A DNA stretch of 40,934 nt from a virus: positions 1 through 40,934 of the IMG/VR virus record IMGVR_UViG_3300033571_025026. One strand, 5' to 3'. Shown one piece after another: positions 14,094-21,398 of the stretch. Each line of letters starts with the position of its first letter. Position 1 is the first letter of the stretch. The translations under genes were made by a program, and so were the position numbers. The notes under the pieces are model-generated. The model made no database searches, was not told the DNA's origin, and saw only the letters and a list, made by a program, of their open reading frames with translations.

Positions 14094-15005
14094 TTAATTG
14101 AGTTTATCAGTTTGTATTTTTAAGATTTCAGTTGTTTTTTTCAAGGAGTCGATCAACGCAGGGTTTTGTTGGATAAATTCTAATTCTTCCTTATTCTTTG
14201 GCACTACTGAACCATCTGAACAAGATGCAAATTGCAAAATCCCGGCCATTAAAACAAGTGATTTTCCTTTGTTCAATATAAACTCTAGAGTTCCTTCTGA
14301 TTGGATATTCAATTTTATAGCACTTTCACGAGTGTTTTCATTAAATTCATATGTTTTATTTATCATTTCTAATGATTGTTGAAATGAATTAATAAACTCC
14401 AATAATGCCACAGTGTTTATATCACCAGCTATTTTAACATCCATTACAAAATGAACTCTATCATTTTTTATATAAACATTGCTTAGCTCCCGATCAACAA
14501 ACTTTGAATATGAATCAATAGAGCTTAAGGCATGCCTTGATTGCTTTATTTGGAAGAAGTATGGATCTAATTCCTTTGAGTTTCTAATACTAAACCATTT
14601 AACCGATCTTCTTTTTTTGTGCGGACATGTACCCAAATTAGTTAACTCCTCATATGCTTTGAAGTCCTGAATTATTCCAAATGCGAACCTTGAAGAGTTC
14701 CTTGATGGTATTACTATATAATCACCCTCATTGAGTTTATCAAAGTCATTTATCTTATTAAATATTCCAGTTGCCTTTCCTTTACTTCTACTTTGAGTTA
14801 AATCAATGCCTTCTAATTCGGCGATTTGCTTTTTAACCTCCAAATGTGTTTTGCTTCTTATTGAGTCTAATGAAATTTCATTCCACCCTATAGAAATAAA
14901 ACCTCCATCATAATATGCATCAAAGTACTCACCATCTGTAGTTCTTACAAAGTAGTATTTAGCAGTCTGTGAAATCTTATTGATTTTTTCAAGCAAGTCT
15001 TCCAT
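14094..15005 (-). CDS. EVE/PUA-like sensor protein, first gene of minus-strand operon
   Basis: The protein has 303 residues. Residues about 15-150 (YYFVRTTDGEYFDAYYDGGF, ISIGWNEI, FDKLNEGDYIVIPS, FAFGIIQDF, RRSVKWFS) follow the order of the EVE-like N-terminal domain found in Mrr-type and other modification-dependent restriction proteins, where it recognises modified bases. No PD-(D/E)xK nuclease motif follows. A second domain of about 60 residues (HALSSIDSYSKFVD ... HFVMDVKIAGDINTVALLEF) and a C-terminal IQSEGTLEFILNKGKSLVLM segment are unfamiliar. It heads a four-gene unit and is the likely sensor. The domain call is by pattern and needs structural comparison. Confidence 0.6.
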   Translation of the reverse strand: MEDLLEKINKISQTAKYYFVRTTDGEYFDAYYDGGFISIGWNEISLDSIRSKTHLEVKKQIAELEGIDLTQSRSKGKATGIFNKINDFDKLNEGDYIVIPSRNSSRFAFGIIQDFKAYEELTNLGTCPHKKRRSVKWFSIRNSKELDPYFFQIKQSRHALSSIDSYSKFVDRELSNVYIKNDRVHFVMDVKIAGDINTVALLEFINSFQQSLEMINKTYEFNENTRESAIKLNIQSEGTLEFILNKGKSLVLMAGILQFASCSDGSVVPKNKEELEFIQQNPALIDSLKKTTEILKIQTDKLN

Positions 15006-15098
15006 TTAGTTCTATTGTATATCTTATTTTAAGTTGTTAGGTCTGGCAAAAATGATTTGCCTTACTTTAAATTTAAGCAACTTTCGAAACAACCAAAA

Positions 15099-15332
15099 AT
15101 TGGATGGACACAATGGACATAGTGGATATAAAGATATAAGTAATAGATAATCAATAATATAACATTCTTCTCTATGCCAAAATCCTCTGTTTTAGCGTCC
15201 AACAGCGTCCAAGAGTGTACAAAATTTAAATATCCGATTTTGGACACAGATTTCACTTTAAGAGTTTGCTATCTTACATTAAATCAGACAGATGTATGAT
15301 TCTATGTCCATATGTCCACTATGTCCATCCAA
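15099..15332. repeat. TGGACA/TGTCCA iteron cluster forming inverted arms
   Basis: TGGACA occurs at 15105, 15114 and 15241; TGTCCA occurs at 15305, 15313 and 15322. The left arm (from 15100) and the right arm (to 15332) both read TTGGATGGACA on opposite strands, so the cluster forms a large inverted repeat with 8-9 base internal spacing. It suits a multimeric regulator or a replication initiator. Confidence 0.6.
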
Positions 15333-15419
15333 TAAAGTAAGTCTGAAATATTTTTTTTGATTTTTTTCTAATGATTCGCTTCATCTTATTTGATCTGCTT
15401 AAAACCATGTTAGTATAAA

Positions 15420-15450
15420 ATGTTATGTAAGAATATTAGATGTTATGCAA
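15420..15450 (+). promoter_or_regulatory. Tandem TGTTATGyAA sites (possible repressor/Cro operators)
   Basis: ATGTTATGTAA (15420-15430) and ATGTTATGCAA (15440-15450) are repeated 20 bases apart, just upstream of the start at 15467. The ten-base TGTTATGCAA is also present in the lysogeny-switch spacer (5058-5067, opposite strand), so the same regulator could act at both places. Confidence 0.5.
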
Positions 15451-15466
15451 TTGGCTATTTTTAAGC

Positions 15467-15940
15467 ATGGAAATCAAGGTGAAATTTGACCCAATAGTCG
15501 ATAACTATTTAAAGACTAAGTATCCCAATGGCATACGTTATGATCTCACTGATAACTTAACAATTTTCATGTTCTCGCTTTTGATGGTACCAAAGCAAGG
15601 TGAGATATCGAAAGATGAAACTGATGGAGTTTCCATCTTATTGACTAAGCAGTTTTATCACTGTGGAAGAGTATTTATTCCAGATCGAGTTAAGGAAGAT
15701 GTATCGAAATACATCGTCAATCACATAACGAATGAACTCTTCAATGAGCTGCTAATGCTCATTCAAAACAATCGGTACAAGCGATACAAAGGAATCCGGC
15801 ACCTGATTAAGAATTACCTTATCCGGTATAACCTTGATCAATGCGCTGAAATCGAACGTTTTAAGAAGGCTTTTTACCGATTTCAAAAAAAACAAGAAAA
15901 TATTTTGCCCGACTTTGTCCCAATGTGTCCCCTCGATTAA
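15467..15940 (+). CDS. First gene of the head region (hypothetical)
   Basis: I choose ATG 15467 (MEIKVKFDPIVDNYLKTKYP, 157 residues); the upstream ATG at 15440 lies inside the operator-like repeat. The protein is helical and basic (ELLMLIQNNRYKRYKGIRHL; IERFKKAFYRFQKKQENI), which would suit a DNA-binding or late regulatory role, but no helix-turn-helix is obvious. It is followed at once by a tail-tube-like gene. Function unknown. Confidence 0.6.
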   Translation: MEIKVKFDPIVDNYLKTKYPNGIRYDLTDNLTIFMFSLLMVPKQGEISKDETDGVSILLTKQFYHCGRVFIPDRVKEDVSKYIVNHITNELFNELLMLIQNNRYKRYKGIRHLIKNYLIRYNLDQCAEIERFKKAFYRFQKKQENILPDFVPMCPLD

Positions 15941-15942
15941 TC

Positions 15943-16404
15943 ATGGAAAACATCACTCACCAGCCCCTAACCAATATTGGAGGTAATCTTCGAACGCTAT
16001 ATATAATGGATAGCTTTCGGGCTCCATTTTATCAAGTCAAAGATCTTAAGGTTAGATTCTCATTAAATCTATCCACCTGGTCAAAATTTGATTTCACCTT
16101 CAATACACTTTCCTTTTCACAGGAGCCGGTCGAAGTTAATGGCTTGGATGCTTTCAAGAAATTGATCGTAGGGTTTATTCCAAAAGACAGGCAAGCGATT
16201 TATTCAATATTAAAAAAGCATTCAAGAGTGGTTGTAGTTATAACCGATCGAAATGGTGTGAAAAGAGTTGTAGGTAGTAAATCTAATCCAGCAGTTTTGA
16301 AAGTGTTTTTTAATAATGGTCCAGGAGCTGATGATGCTAACCGTTATCGAGTTGAAATTTCTCAAACCGATAAAGATGAAGCTGCATATTATGACCTAGA
16401 ATAG
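15943..16404 (+). CDS. Tail-tube-like structural protein (minor)
   Basis: I choose ATG 15943 (MENITHQPLTNIGG, 153 residues), two bases after the previous stop. The C-terminal half (VVVVITDRNGVKRVVGSKSNP, with a preceding VV, then DDANRYRVEISQTDKDEAAYY) aligns in order with the middle of the major tail-tube protein at 19195 (IWIIRHNGRYIQLGSKDLPA ... GYEIKIASFDIANWFY): both carry an NG turn, a GSK.xP motif and a Y.[VI].I strand. It is therefore probably a paralogous tail protein, perhaps a tube-tip or head-tail connector ring. The alignment is by eye. Confidence 0.6.
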   Translation: MENITHQPLTNIGGNLRTLYIMDSFRAPFYQVKDLKVRFSLNLSTWSKFDFTFNTLSFSQEPVEVNGLDAFKKLIVGFIPKDRQAIYSILKKHSRVVVVITDRNGVKRVVGSKSNPAVLKVFFNNGPGADDANRYRVEISQTDKDEAAYYDLE

Positions 16405-16440
16405 TGTCCTTTCTAGTGCGCAAATGCTTGTAAATCTTTG
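16404..16440 (+). promoter_or_regulatory. Putative phage promoter B (TGTCCTTTC class) upstream of head genes
   Basis: GTGTCCTTTC at 16404-16413 is followed after 17 bases by TAAATCTTTG at 16431-16440; the protease gene starts at 16458. It matches promoters A, C and D and is the best match to the Bacteroidota -7 box. Confidence 0.6.
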
Positions 16441-16457
16441 CTTCCTCGAAAATTGTA

Positions 16458-17795
16458 ATGTCGAAGCTACTACTACACGCACTTGCCAGAGGTGTTTGGG
16501 CCATTGATCCCAATTACGCACAATCACAGCTCAATTACCTTGGGTCTCTGTTTAGTGGTGAAAGTCTTGACTTTAATCCTAAGGCTCATGTAAAGTTTGC
16601 TAAAGTTCCACAGGTTTTTGTTGCAGGTACGCTTGTCGAAATCGAAGCGGATACCTGGTACGGGAAACAACAACTATCAATGATTCCAAAAGGATCATCG
16701 GTAGTTGTTCCTGTTTCTGGACCTATCATGAAGGAAGACTTCTGCTATTCTCCAGGCTCAATGACTCTTGCCAAATGGATTTCATCTTTAGATCAAAATC
16801 CAAATTGCAACGCAATCATTTTGAGTATTGATTCACCTGGTGGAATGGTTGACGGCACTCAAACATTAGCAGACGCTATTAAAGCCTGCTCGACCAAAAC
16901 AATTGCTTTTATCAATGATGGAACGGCTGCATCTGCTGCTTATTGGATAGCATCGGCCGCAGATGAAATTGTTTCATCCCATGCAACCAATCAAATTGGT
17001 TCCATTGGGGTGTTTGTTCAATTAGCCAATTGGGAGAAGCATTACAAGGAGCAACACAAGCTTGAAATCGTTTCTGTTTACTCTGATTTAAGTGAAGAGA
17101 AAAATGAGCCATTTATCAAAGCTTTAGACGGTGATGAAAAGCTCATTAAGGTCGAAATGCTAAATCCAATTGCACGAGCTTTCATTTCTGCTGTTAAAAC
17201 AAACAGAGCTGGAAAGCTGAATTTATCAGCAGGAAATCCTTTCAAGGGCAAGCTTTTCATGTCTCAAAATGATGAACACCATGAAGACGCTATTCGTGTT
17301 GGTCTAATTGACCGAATTGCCTCATTAGAATCAGTGATTCATTCATCTGGTAGCTCATCTTCAAAATCGGCATCTATTGCAAATACAGATATAACCATGA
17401 AAAAAATCTCAATCCCGGCTGCATTGGCCAATTTACTTGCATTTTTCAGCGCTGCGCCTGAAGCCGGCAAGGATAAAGTAGAAGTTGAAGCTTCTGAAGA
17501 GAAGTTCAACGAAATCCTTAAAAAAGCTGATTCTAACTTGGGCCTTGATGCCAAAGTTACTCAGCTTACTTCTGAGCTTGAAGCATCTAAGAAGGTAGTT
17601 GTTGAACGTGATGCTACAATCGCTTCACTCAATGATCAAATTACCAAGCTAAAAGGTTCTGCTGGTTCAGGTCCGCATGCAGTTGTAAAAACTGAAGCAG
17701 ATACTGATCCAAACGCTGATACTGAAGGCTTGATGGACTTCGAAAAAGAAGCCATTGCAGCCAATAAAGCTGCAAAAGCTGCAAGAAAAGCCTAA
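16458..17795 (+). CDS. S49-family head maturation protease with C-terminal scaffold domain
   Basis: The protein has 445 residues. Residues 75-290 form a ClpP/SppA-like S49 peptidase: VVVPVSGPI, AIILSIDSPGGMVDG, and the nucleophile Ser159 in DGTAASAAYW, followed by NQIGSIGVF. It processes head proteins during capsid maturation, as lambda gpC does. After a Ser-rich linker, residues 314-445 (from MKKISIPAALANLLAF) form an acidic, coiled-coil scaffold-like tail (LTSELEASKKVVVERDATIA ... AAIAANKAAKAARKA in outline). An in-frame ATG at 17397 could yield the scaffold alone, as Nu3 does within lambda C. It lies upstream of the capsid gene, as expected. Confidence 0.85.
   Translation: MSKLLLHALARGVWAIDPNYAQSQLNYLGSLFSGESLDFNPKAHVKFAKVPQVFVAGTLVEIEADTWYGKQQLSMIPKGSSVVVPVSGPIMKEDFCYSPGSMTLAKWISSLDQNPNCNAIILSIDSPGGMVDGTQTLADAIKACSTKTIAFINDGTAASAAYWIASAADEIVSSHATNQIGSIGVFVQLANWEKHYKEQHKLEIVSVYSDLSEEKNEPFIKALDGDEKLIKVEMLNPIARAFISAVKTNRAGKLNLSAGNPFKGKLFMSQNDEHHEDAIRVGLIDRIASLESVIHSSGSSSSKSASIANTDITMKKISIPAALANLLAFFSAAPEAGKDKVEVEASEEKFNEILKKADSNLGLDAKVTQLTSELEASKKVVVERDATIASLNDQITKLKGSAGSGPHAVVKTEADTDPNADTEGLMDFEKEAIAANKAAKAARKA
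17397..17795 (+). CDS. Possible nested scaffold protein (internal start in protease gene)
   Basis: ATG 17397 is in frame with the protease and begins MKKISIPAALANLLAF, right where the Ser-rich linker ends and the scaffold-like region starts. The product would be 132 residues, acidic and coiled coil, ending AAKAARKA. Nested scaffold genes inside S49 head proteases are known in lambda. No Shine-Dalgarno site precedes it, but most genes here lack one, so the internal start is inferred. Confidence 0.4.
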   Translation: MKKISIPAALANLLAFFSAAPEAGKDKVEVEASEEKFNEILKKADSNLGLDAKVTQLTSELEASKKVVVERDATIASLNDQITKLKGSAGSGPHAVVKTEADTDPNADTEGLMDFEKEAIAANKAAKAARKA

Positions 17796-17824
17796 CCATT
17801 TTTATCCACCAATAACGCCTAATC

Positions 17825-18745
17825 ATGTCAGGTATCAATACAACGCAGCTATCTCAGCAGCTTTCACAATTCGGAGGTAAAATCCTCGCAAAACATGTTA
17901 ACGAAGCGGAATTCAAATCGGATTTTTCCATTCTTAGAAATGTGAAAATTCCTGTTGTTATGCCTCGTTTGCATATCAACGGTGAACCACGTCCTTACCG
18001 AATTCAGCAAGATGATTCAGTGAACTCAGCAGAGTTTACTGATAAAACATTGACTGTTTTTCAAAGTAAAATGGACTTTGGGGCACTCGATCCAGAAGTA
18101 TACAGAAACACCTACCTAGCTGCTGGCGAGGATGGTCAATTGAATTCTGGTAACATCCTTTTTTATCAATTCATCGCCCAAGAAATTGCTAAACAGTACT
18201 TGGCTATTATCAATGACACCACAGTTTACAAAGGTGTTAGAAATGCTGCCGGTACAGGAGCATTGGATTTGATCGATGGCTTAGAGAAGCTTCTTGATGT
18301 TCAAATTTTAGCGGGTAAAATCACTCCAATTGCAACTGGTGCAATCACAAACACCAACGCAGTGGAGAAAATTGAAACCTTCACAAAAGGTTTGCCTGCT
18401 TGGTTGAAATCAAAAGGTGCTCGTATTTGGGTGTCATACGACATCTTTGAAAAATACCGCCAAGATTATCGCTCTCGCTACGGATTCACATTCAATCCTA
18501 ACCAAGAAGGTTTGTACATGATCAACGGTACCAAGCATGAAATCGTTCCACGCTCATGGATGGGAACATCTCAGCGTTTGATCGCTTCTCCAAAATCAGA
18601 GAAGAATGTATTCTTTGGAATGGATTCTGAATCTTGTCAATTCCACGCTACACCAGAGCTTAATTACATCAAGCTTCGTGTAACCTTCCCGCTCGGTTTG
18701 CAAATCGCCGACGATGACGCAATCTTCTGTAACGACCTAGACTAA
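17825..18745 (+). CDS. Major capsid protein
   Basis: The protein has 306 residues and lies directly after the protease-scaffold gene, where the capsid gene is expected. It starts with a Gln-rich helix (TTQLSQQLSQFGGKILAKHV), followed by a FSILRNVKIPVVMPRLHING segment and an E-loop-like region (NSAEFTDKTLTVFQSKMDFG). A central helix-rich P-domain pattern (FYQFIAQEIAKQYLAIIND) and a C-terminal LRVTFPLGLQIADDDAIF strand end it. This fits an HK97-fold capsid in the small Bacteroidota phage group. No particular catalytic cross-link residues are claimed. Confidence 0.8.
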   Translation: MSGINTTQLSQQLSQFGGKILAKHVNEAEFKSDFSILRNVKIPVVMPRLHINGEPRPYRIQQDDSVNSAEFTDKTLTVFQSKMDFGALDPEVYRNTYLAAGEDGQLNSGNILFYQFIAQEIAKQYLAIINDTTVYKGVRNAAGTGALDLIDGLEKLLDVQILAGKITPIATGAITNTNAVEKIETFTKGLPAWLKSKGARIWVSYDIFEKYRQDYRSRYGFTFNPNQEGLYMINGTKHEIVPRSWMGTSQRLIASPKSEKNVFFGMDSESCQFHATPELNYIKLRVTFPLGLQIADDDAIFCNDLD

Positions 18746-18766
18746 GGCTAATCAATTCACCATACT

Positions 18767-19171
18767 ATGAAAAAGCACACCCAGGAGGAGCTGATGAAGC
18801 TCAATAAAGCTGATCTTACAGCTTTAATCCTTGAGCAACAGGAAGCTCTTAATTCAAATCCTGATGAGCGCGTAGCTAAATTGGAGGCTCTTCTTTCAGC
18901 AAAAAATGCTGAATTCGAAAAACAGTCCAAAGAGTTGGAAGACCTTGGTGATGTTGTTTTGCAATTGAATCAAAAATTGACAGTGGCTGAAAAATCTGTG
19001 AAAGCAGACGAAAAAGTGCTGAAAATTGGAGATCGAAATTTCAAAATGAAATTCCCTAAGGTGAACTTCGAAAACACAACAATCACATTTGATGTGTTGA
19101 AGAATGATCCAAAGCTCGCTGAAAAATGCGTGGAACAGGAAGTCGCTTTCCTTATTGAAGTTCAATCCTAA
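18767..19171 (+). CDS. Head-operon coiled-coil protein (hypothetical)
   Basis: The protein has 134 residues. The N-terminal 85 residues are a heptad coiled coil (EELMKLNKADLTALILEQQE; KQSKELEDLGDVVLQLNQKL). The C-terminal 50 residues are a compact domain (VLKIGDRNFKMKFPKVNFEN). It lies between the capsid and tail-tube genes, so a head-decoration, connector or tube chaperone role is possible. No family is recognised. Confidence 0.6.
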   Translation: MKKHTQEELMKLNKADLTALILEQQEALNSNPDERVAKLEALLSAKNAEFEKQSKELEDLGDVVLQLNQKLTVAEKSVKADEKVLKIGDRNFKMKFPKVNFENTTITFDVLKNDPKLAEKCVEQEVAFLIEVQS

Positions 19172-19194
19172 TCTTATAAAATCCTAGACCTATC

Positions 19195-20295
19195 ATGGAA
19201 TTACAAGATATCAAGGGCTTGAATGGTGCGCCAAATATGCCAGGTGTTGGAACCACAATCTGGTTCTGCCCAAAGGATGATTTAGCCGTTGTTCAAGTGC
19301 CTGCAGAAGGTGAGGTTGAGATTACAACAGCACACGTTCCTAAGCCCGGAAAAGGGTTTATCCAAGTTTACAACTCACTACAGTCTGGTGGCGTTGAAGG
19401 TGGTCAAAAAGGTGGCATTGATGGCTACTACATTGATCAAACCTACACAGGATTCATTCCTGGGATCAGACCAGAAGTTGCAAAGTTGATGATGACAATC
19501 CAAAACATGGAAGGCATCTGGATCATTCGCCACAATGGTCGATACATTCAATTGGGTTCAAAAGATCTTCCTGCTTATTGCAGCTACATGCCAAAAACTG
19601 GAAAAGTTGGAGGCGATGATGTTGCTGGTTATGAGATCAAGATTGCATCGTTTGACATCGCGAATTGGTTTTACAATGCAACCATTCCACTTAAACCAAA
19701 TGGAGGAATTACTTCAGGTGCAGCTTCGGTGAATGCTCCAGCTCCAACTGCTACTGCAGTTTATGTGGCTCGTGTTGTTCAAGGTTCTGTTACAGTTGAA
19801 CTTGGTCGCTATGCCGCACAAGACGGTGATGATCAAGCTGCTTTGGCTGCTGGAATCGCTGCTGCGGCAAGTGCAAACGGATTCACAGTTACGGCAGATG
19901 GCGCTATTGTAGAGTTGGCAAATGCCAACGCTTACAACGGCTGGACGTTCCAAGTTGCTGCAACTTCGAACACGTTCTCCGGAACAGCGTTTGGAATCAT
20001 TGGAGCTGCAGGAGCTGATGGAAACACAGCAACTGCAACAGCAAGCTTCAACGGTGTAGTGGTTCCTCTTGGTAGCTACGAAAAGCAATCAGGTGATACA
20101 AGCACTGATGTTGCAGCCGGATTGGCCGCAGCTTGTGCAAGTAACCCACTTGGTTTGCTCGTTTCAAATGACGCAAACGTGGTGAACTTCACTGTTCCAG
20201 ATTTGGAATCACTTGTGTTTGATGGTACTGTAATCAATATCCAGGTTACAGGCTCTATGACACAGACTGCAACGCTCGCTGAGCGCACATTCTAA
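19195..20295 (+). CDS. Major tail-tube protein with repeated C-terminal domains
   Basis: The protein has 366 residues. Residues 1-165 have the tail-tube pattern of Bacteroidota siphophages: an NMPGVGTTIWFCPKDD start, a KPGKGFIQVYNSLQSG strand, GTRPE-like GIRPEVAKLM, then IIRHNGRYIQLGSKDLPAYC and a GYEIKIASFD strand. Residues 175-366 hold two related modules, each with a VxLGxYxxxxGD motif and an alanine-rich AALAAGIAAAA or VAAGLAAACAS helix, followed by a strand pair. These are add-on surface domains of the sort seen on tail-tube subunits. It ends the promoter B unit before a strong terminator. Confidence 0.75.
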   Translation: MELQDIKGLNGAPNMPGVGTTIWFCPKDDLAVVQVPAEGEVEITTAHVPKPGKGFIQVYNSLQSGGVEGGQKGGIDGYYIDQTYTGFIPGIRPEVAKLMMTIQNMEGIWIIRHNGRYIQLGSKDLPAYCSYMPKTGKVGGDDVAGYEIKIASFDIANWFYNATIPLKPNGGITSGAASVNAPAPTATAVYVARVVQGSVTVELGRYAAQDGDDQAALAAGIAAAASANGFTVTADGAIVELANANAYNGWTFQVAATSNTFSGTAFGIIGAAGADGNTATATASFNGVVVPLGSYEKQSGDTSTDVAAGLAAACASNPLGLLVSNDANVVNFTVPDLESLVFDGTVINIQVTGSMTQTATLAERTF

Positions 20296-20346
20296 CGATA
20301 ACCACCCGAGAAAAGGGGCTGAAATAGGGCCCCATGTATGCAGAAA

Positions 20347-20377
20347 AAACCCAGTTGCCATTTGGTAGCTGGGTTTT
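20347..20377 (+). terminator. Intrinsic terminator after tail-tube gene
   Basis: AAACCCAGTTGCC (20347-20359) pairs with GGTAGCTGGGTTT (20364-20376) across a four-base loop with two G-U pairs, and runs into TTTTT. It closes the head and tube transcription unit that starts at promoter B. Confidence 0.9.
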
Positions 20378-20390
20378 TGTATTTTTGCCC

Positions 20391-20489
20391 TGCGACATCA
20401 TCTACAATTAACTTCAAAACACTGCCCTTGGGCTCAGTGATTGTAGGTGATGTCGCAATTGCTTCAATTACGGCCCAAGGGCATTTTTT
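20391..20489 (+). promoter_or_regulatory. Structured leader 1: A-B-A'-B' stems ending in T6 before a start codon
   Basis: Stem A, TGCGACATCATCTACAAT (20391-20408), pairs with A' (20440-20457), 18 bp with one G-U. Stem B, TGCCCTTGGGC (20423-20433), pairs perfectly with B' GCCCAAGGGCA (20473-20483), which is followed by TTTTTT and the ATG at 20490. B lies in the loop of A, so the stems form a pseudoknot or exclude each other. B-B' with its T-run looks like a terminator and A-A' like a competing stem. Confidence 0.7.
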
Positions 20490-20726
20490 ATGGAGGAAAA
20501 CCCAGAATTAAAACAAAAAGTGGTTCAGTTTATTCGCAGATACCACGGCGCACCGGCTAATAATTGCCAGGAGTTTTTCTCTATTTCCAAATGGCAAGAG
20601 CTGATTCAATCAGGGACTGGTATTTTTTGTCTAGAAATAGACATCATTGAATACTTGGAAGAATTATCATTCAATTCCACAATGATCGACGGCGAATTAA
20701 TGTTCCCCGTTAAAGTCCTTTCTTAA
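20490..20726 (+). CDS. Small protein under structured leader (hypothetical)
   Basis: The protein has 78 residues and starts directly after the T6 tract of the leader, so its translation should respond to the folding of that leader. The sequence (LKQKVVQFIRRYHGAPANNC; EFFSISKWQELIQSGTGIFC; LEIDIIEYLEELSFNSTMID) has two cysteines and an alpha/beta pattern. No family is recognised. It is the first gene of the terminase region. Confidence 0.6.
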   Translation: MEENPELKQKVVQFIRRYHGAPANNCQEFFSISKWQELIQSGTGIFCLEIDIIEYLEELSFNSTMIDGELMFPVKVLS

Positions 20727-20753
20727 ATCCTGCATTGGGGCTACAATTGCAGC

Positions 20754-21398
20754 ATGATTGCTGACATTGAGACCTTTTTTAAAAAGCCATTTGTTTATTC
20801 AACCGCAGTTGAATTATATCTGCAATACAGCTCAGATAAATCGCTTATTGCACTTTTAAAATCTGGTGAAAATTCATTTACAACTCAAAAGGTAATTCAG
20901 GCACTGAGAAAGATTTCTGATGATGCTACTACACCCGATTATCAGGCAAAGGAGAAACGAGCCACGATTGAAGATTTTCAGGTAAAAACCCATCAAAAGC
21001 ATATCAAAATTGAATATGCTTCTTTGCCTAGTTCGCTAAAGCAAAAAATGGATGAAAAATCCGCGCTTTATCGACACTCGAATACGCTTTTCTCTCAATT
21101 GGAATTTTTAAATGATGATCAATCAAGGCTTGATTCAGCCTTGGAAATCCTCAATAACTTCGATTTAATTGATAAGATTTTTTCTGAAGTAGAAGATTAC
21201 CAGGAACGAGGAATTTATATTCAGCCAAACTCTGGTGAAAGATCCTTGGATTCTCTCAATGGTTTGGAATTGGCAAAGCTGCTTGATAATTTGAAAAAGA
21301 ATCTTTCTAAGGTTAGAGGGGTAGAAGGGAAGCAGCAGAAATTCATAGAGATAAACGAGCGAATTAAGGAGGTGGAAGATGCTCTTTCGAAGCGATGA
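20754..21398 (+). CDS. Terminase-region helical protein (hypothetical)
   Basis: The protein has 214 residues and is mostly helical, with a C-terminal coiled coil (ELAKLLDNLKKNLSKVRGVE; KFIEINERIKEVEDALSKR). The N-terminal 50 residues (IADIETFFKKPFVYSTAVEL) contain FFKKPF, seen in some small-terminase-adjacent proteins of Bacteroidota phages, though I cannot name the family. It overlaps the PLD-like gene by 20 bases. A role in packaging or DNA-end handling is suggested only by position. Confidence 0.55.
   Translation: MIADIETFFKKPFVYSTAVELYLQYSSDKSLIALLKSGENSFTTQKVIQALRKISDDATTPDYQAKEKRATIEDFQVKTHQKHIKIEYASLPSSLKQKMDEKSALYRHSNTLFSQLEFLNDDQSRLDSALEILNNFDLIDKIFSEVEDYQERGIYIQPNSGERSLDSLNGLELAKLLDNLKKNLSKVRGVEGKQQKFIEINERIKEVEDALSKR

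Larger units (their letters stand above)
15006..15466. promoter_or_regulatory. Non-coding regulatory hub between cargo operon and head genes
   Basis: This 461-base spacer separates the divergent cargo operon and the first head-region gene. It contains six TGGACA/TGTCCA hexamers, two AGCGTCCAA repeats at 15194-15202 and 15204-15212, T-rich tracts near 15350-15367, and two TGTTATGyAA sites. A 64-residue minus frame here (15062-15256) merely translates the repeats and is not kept. No RNA gene or clear terminator is visible. Confidence 0.6.

Noticed and set aside
15062-15256. 64-residue minus-strand frame
   Set aside because: It merely translates the TGGACA repeats (YVHCVHP) and is followed by no related gene.
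15099-15332. CRISPR array
   Set aside because: The repeats are six-base hexamers at 8-9 base spacing in opposed arms, not 25-40 base repeats with unique spacers; no cas genes are present.
19714-20088. 124-residue minus-strand frame in the tail-tube gene
   Set aside because: Cysteine- and serine-rich shadow of the alanine-rich tail-tube repeats; the plus-strand protein is clearly real.
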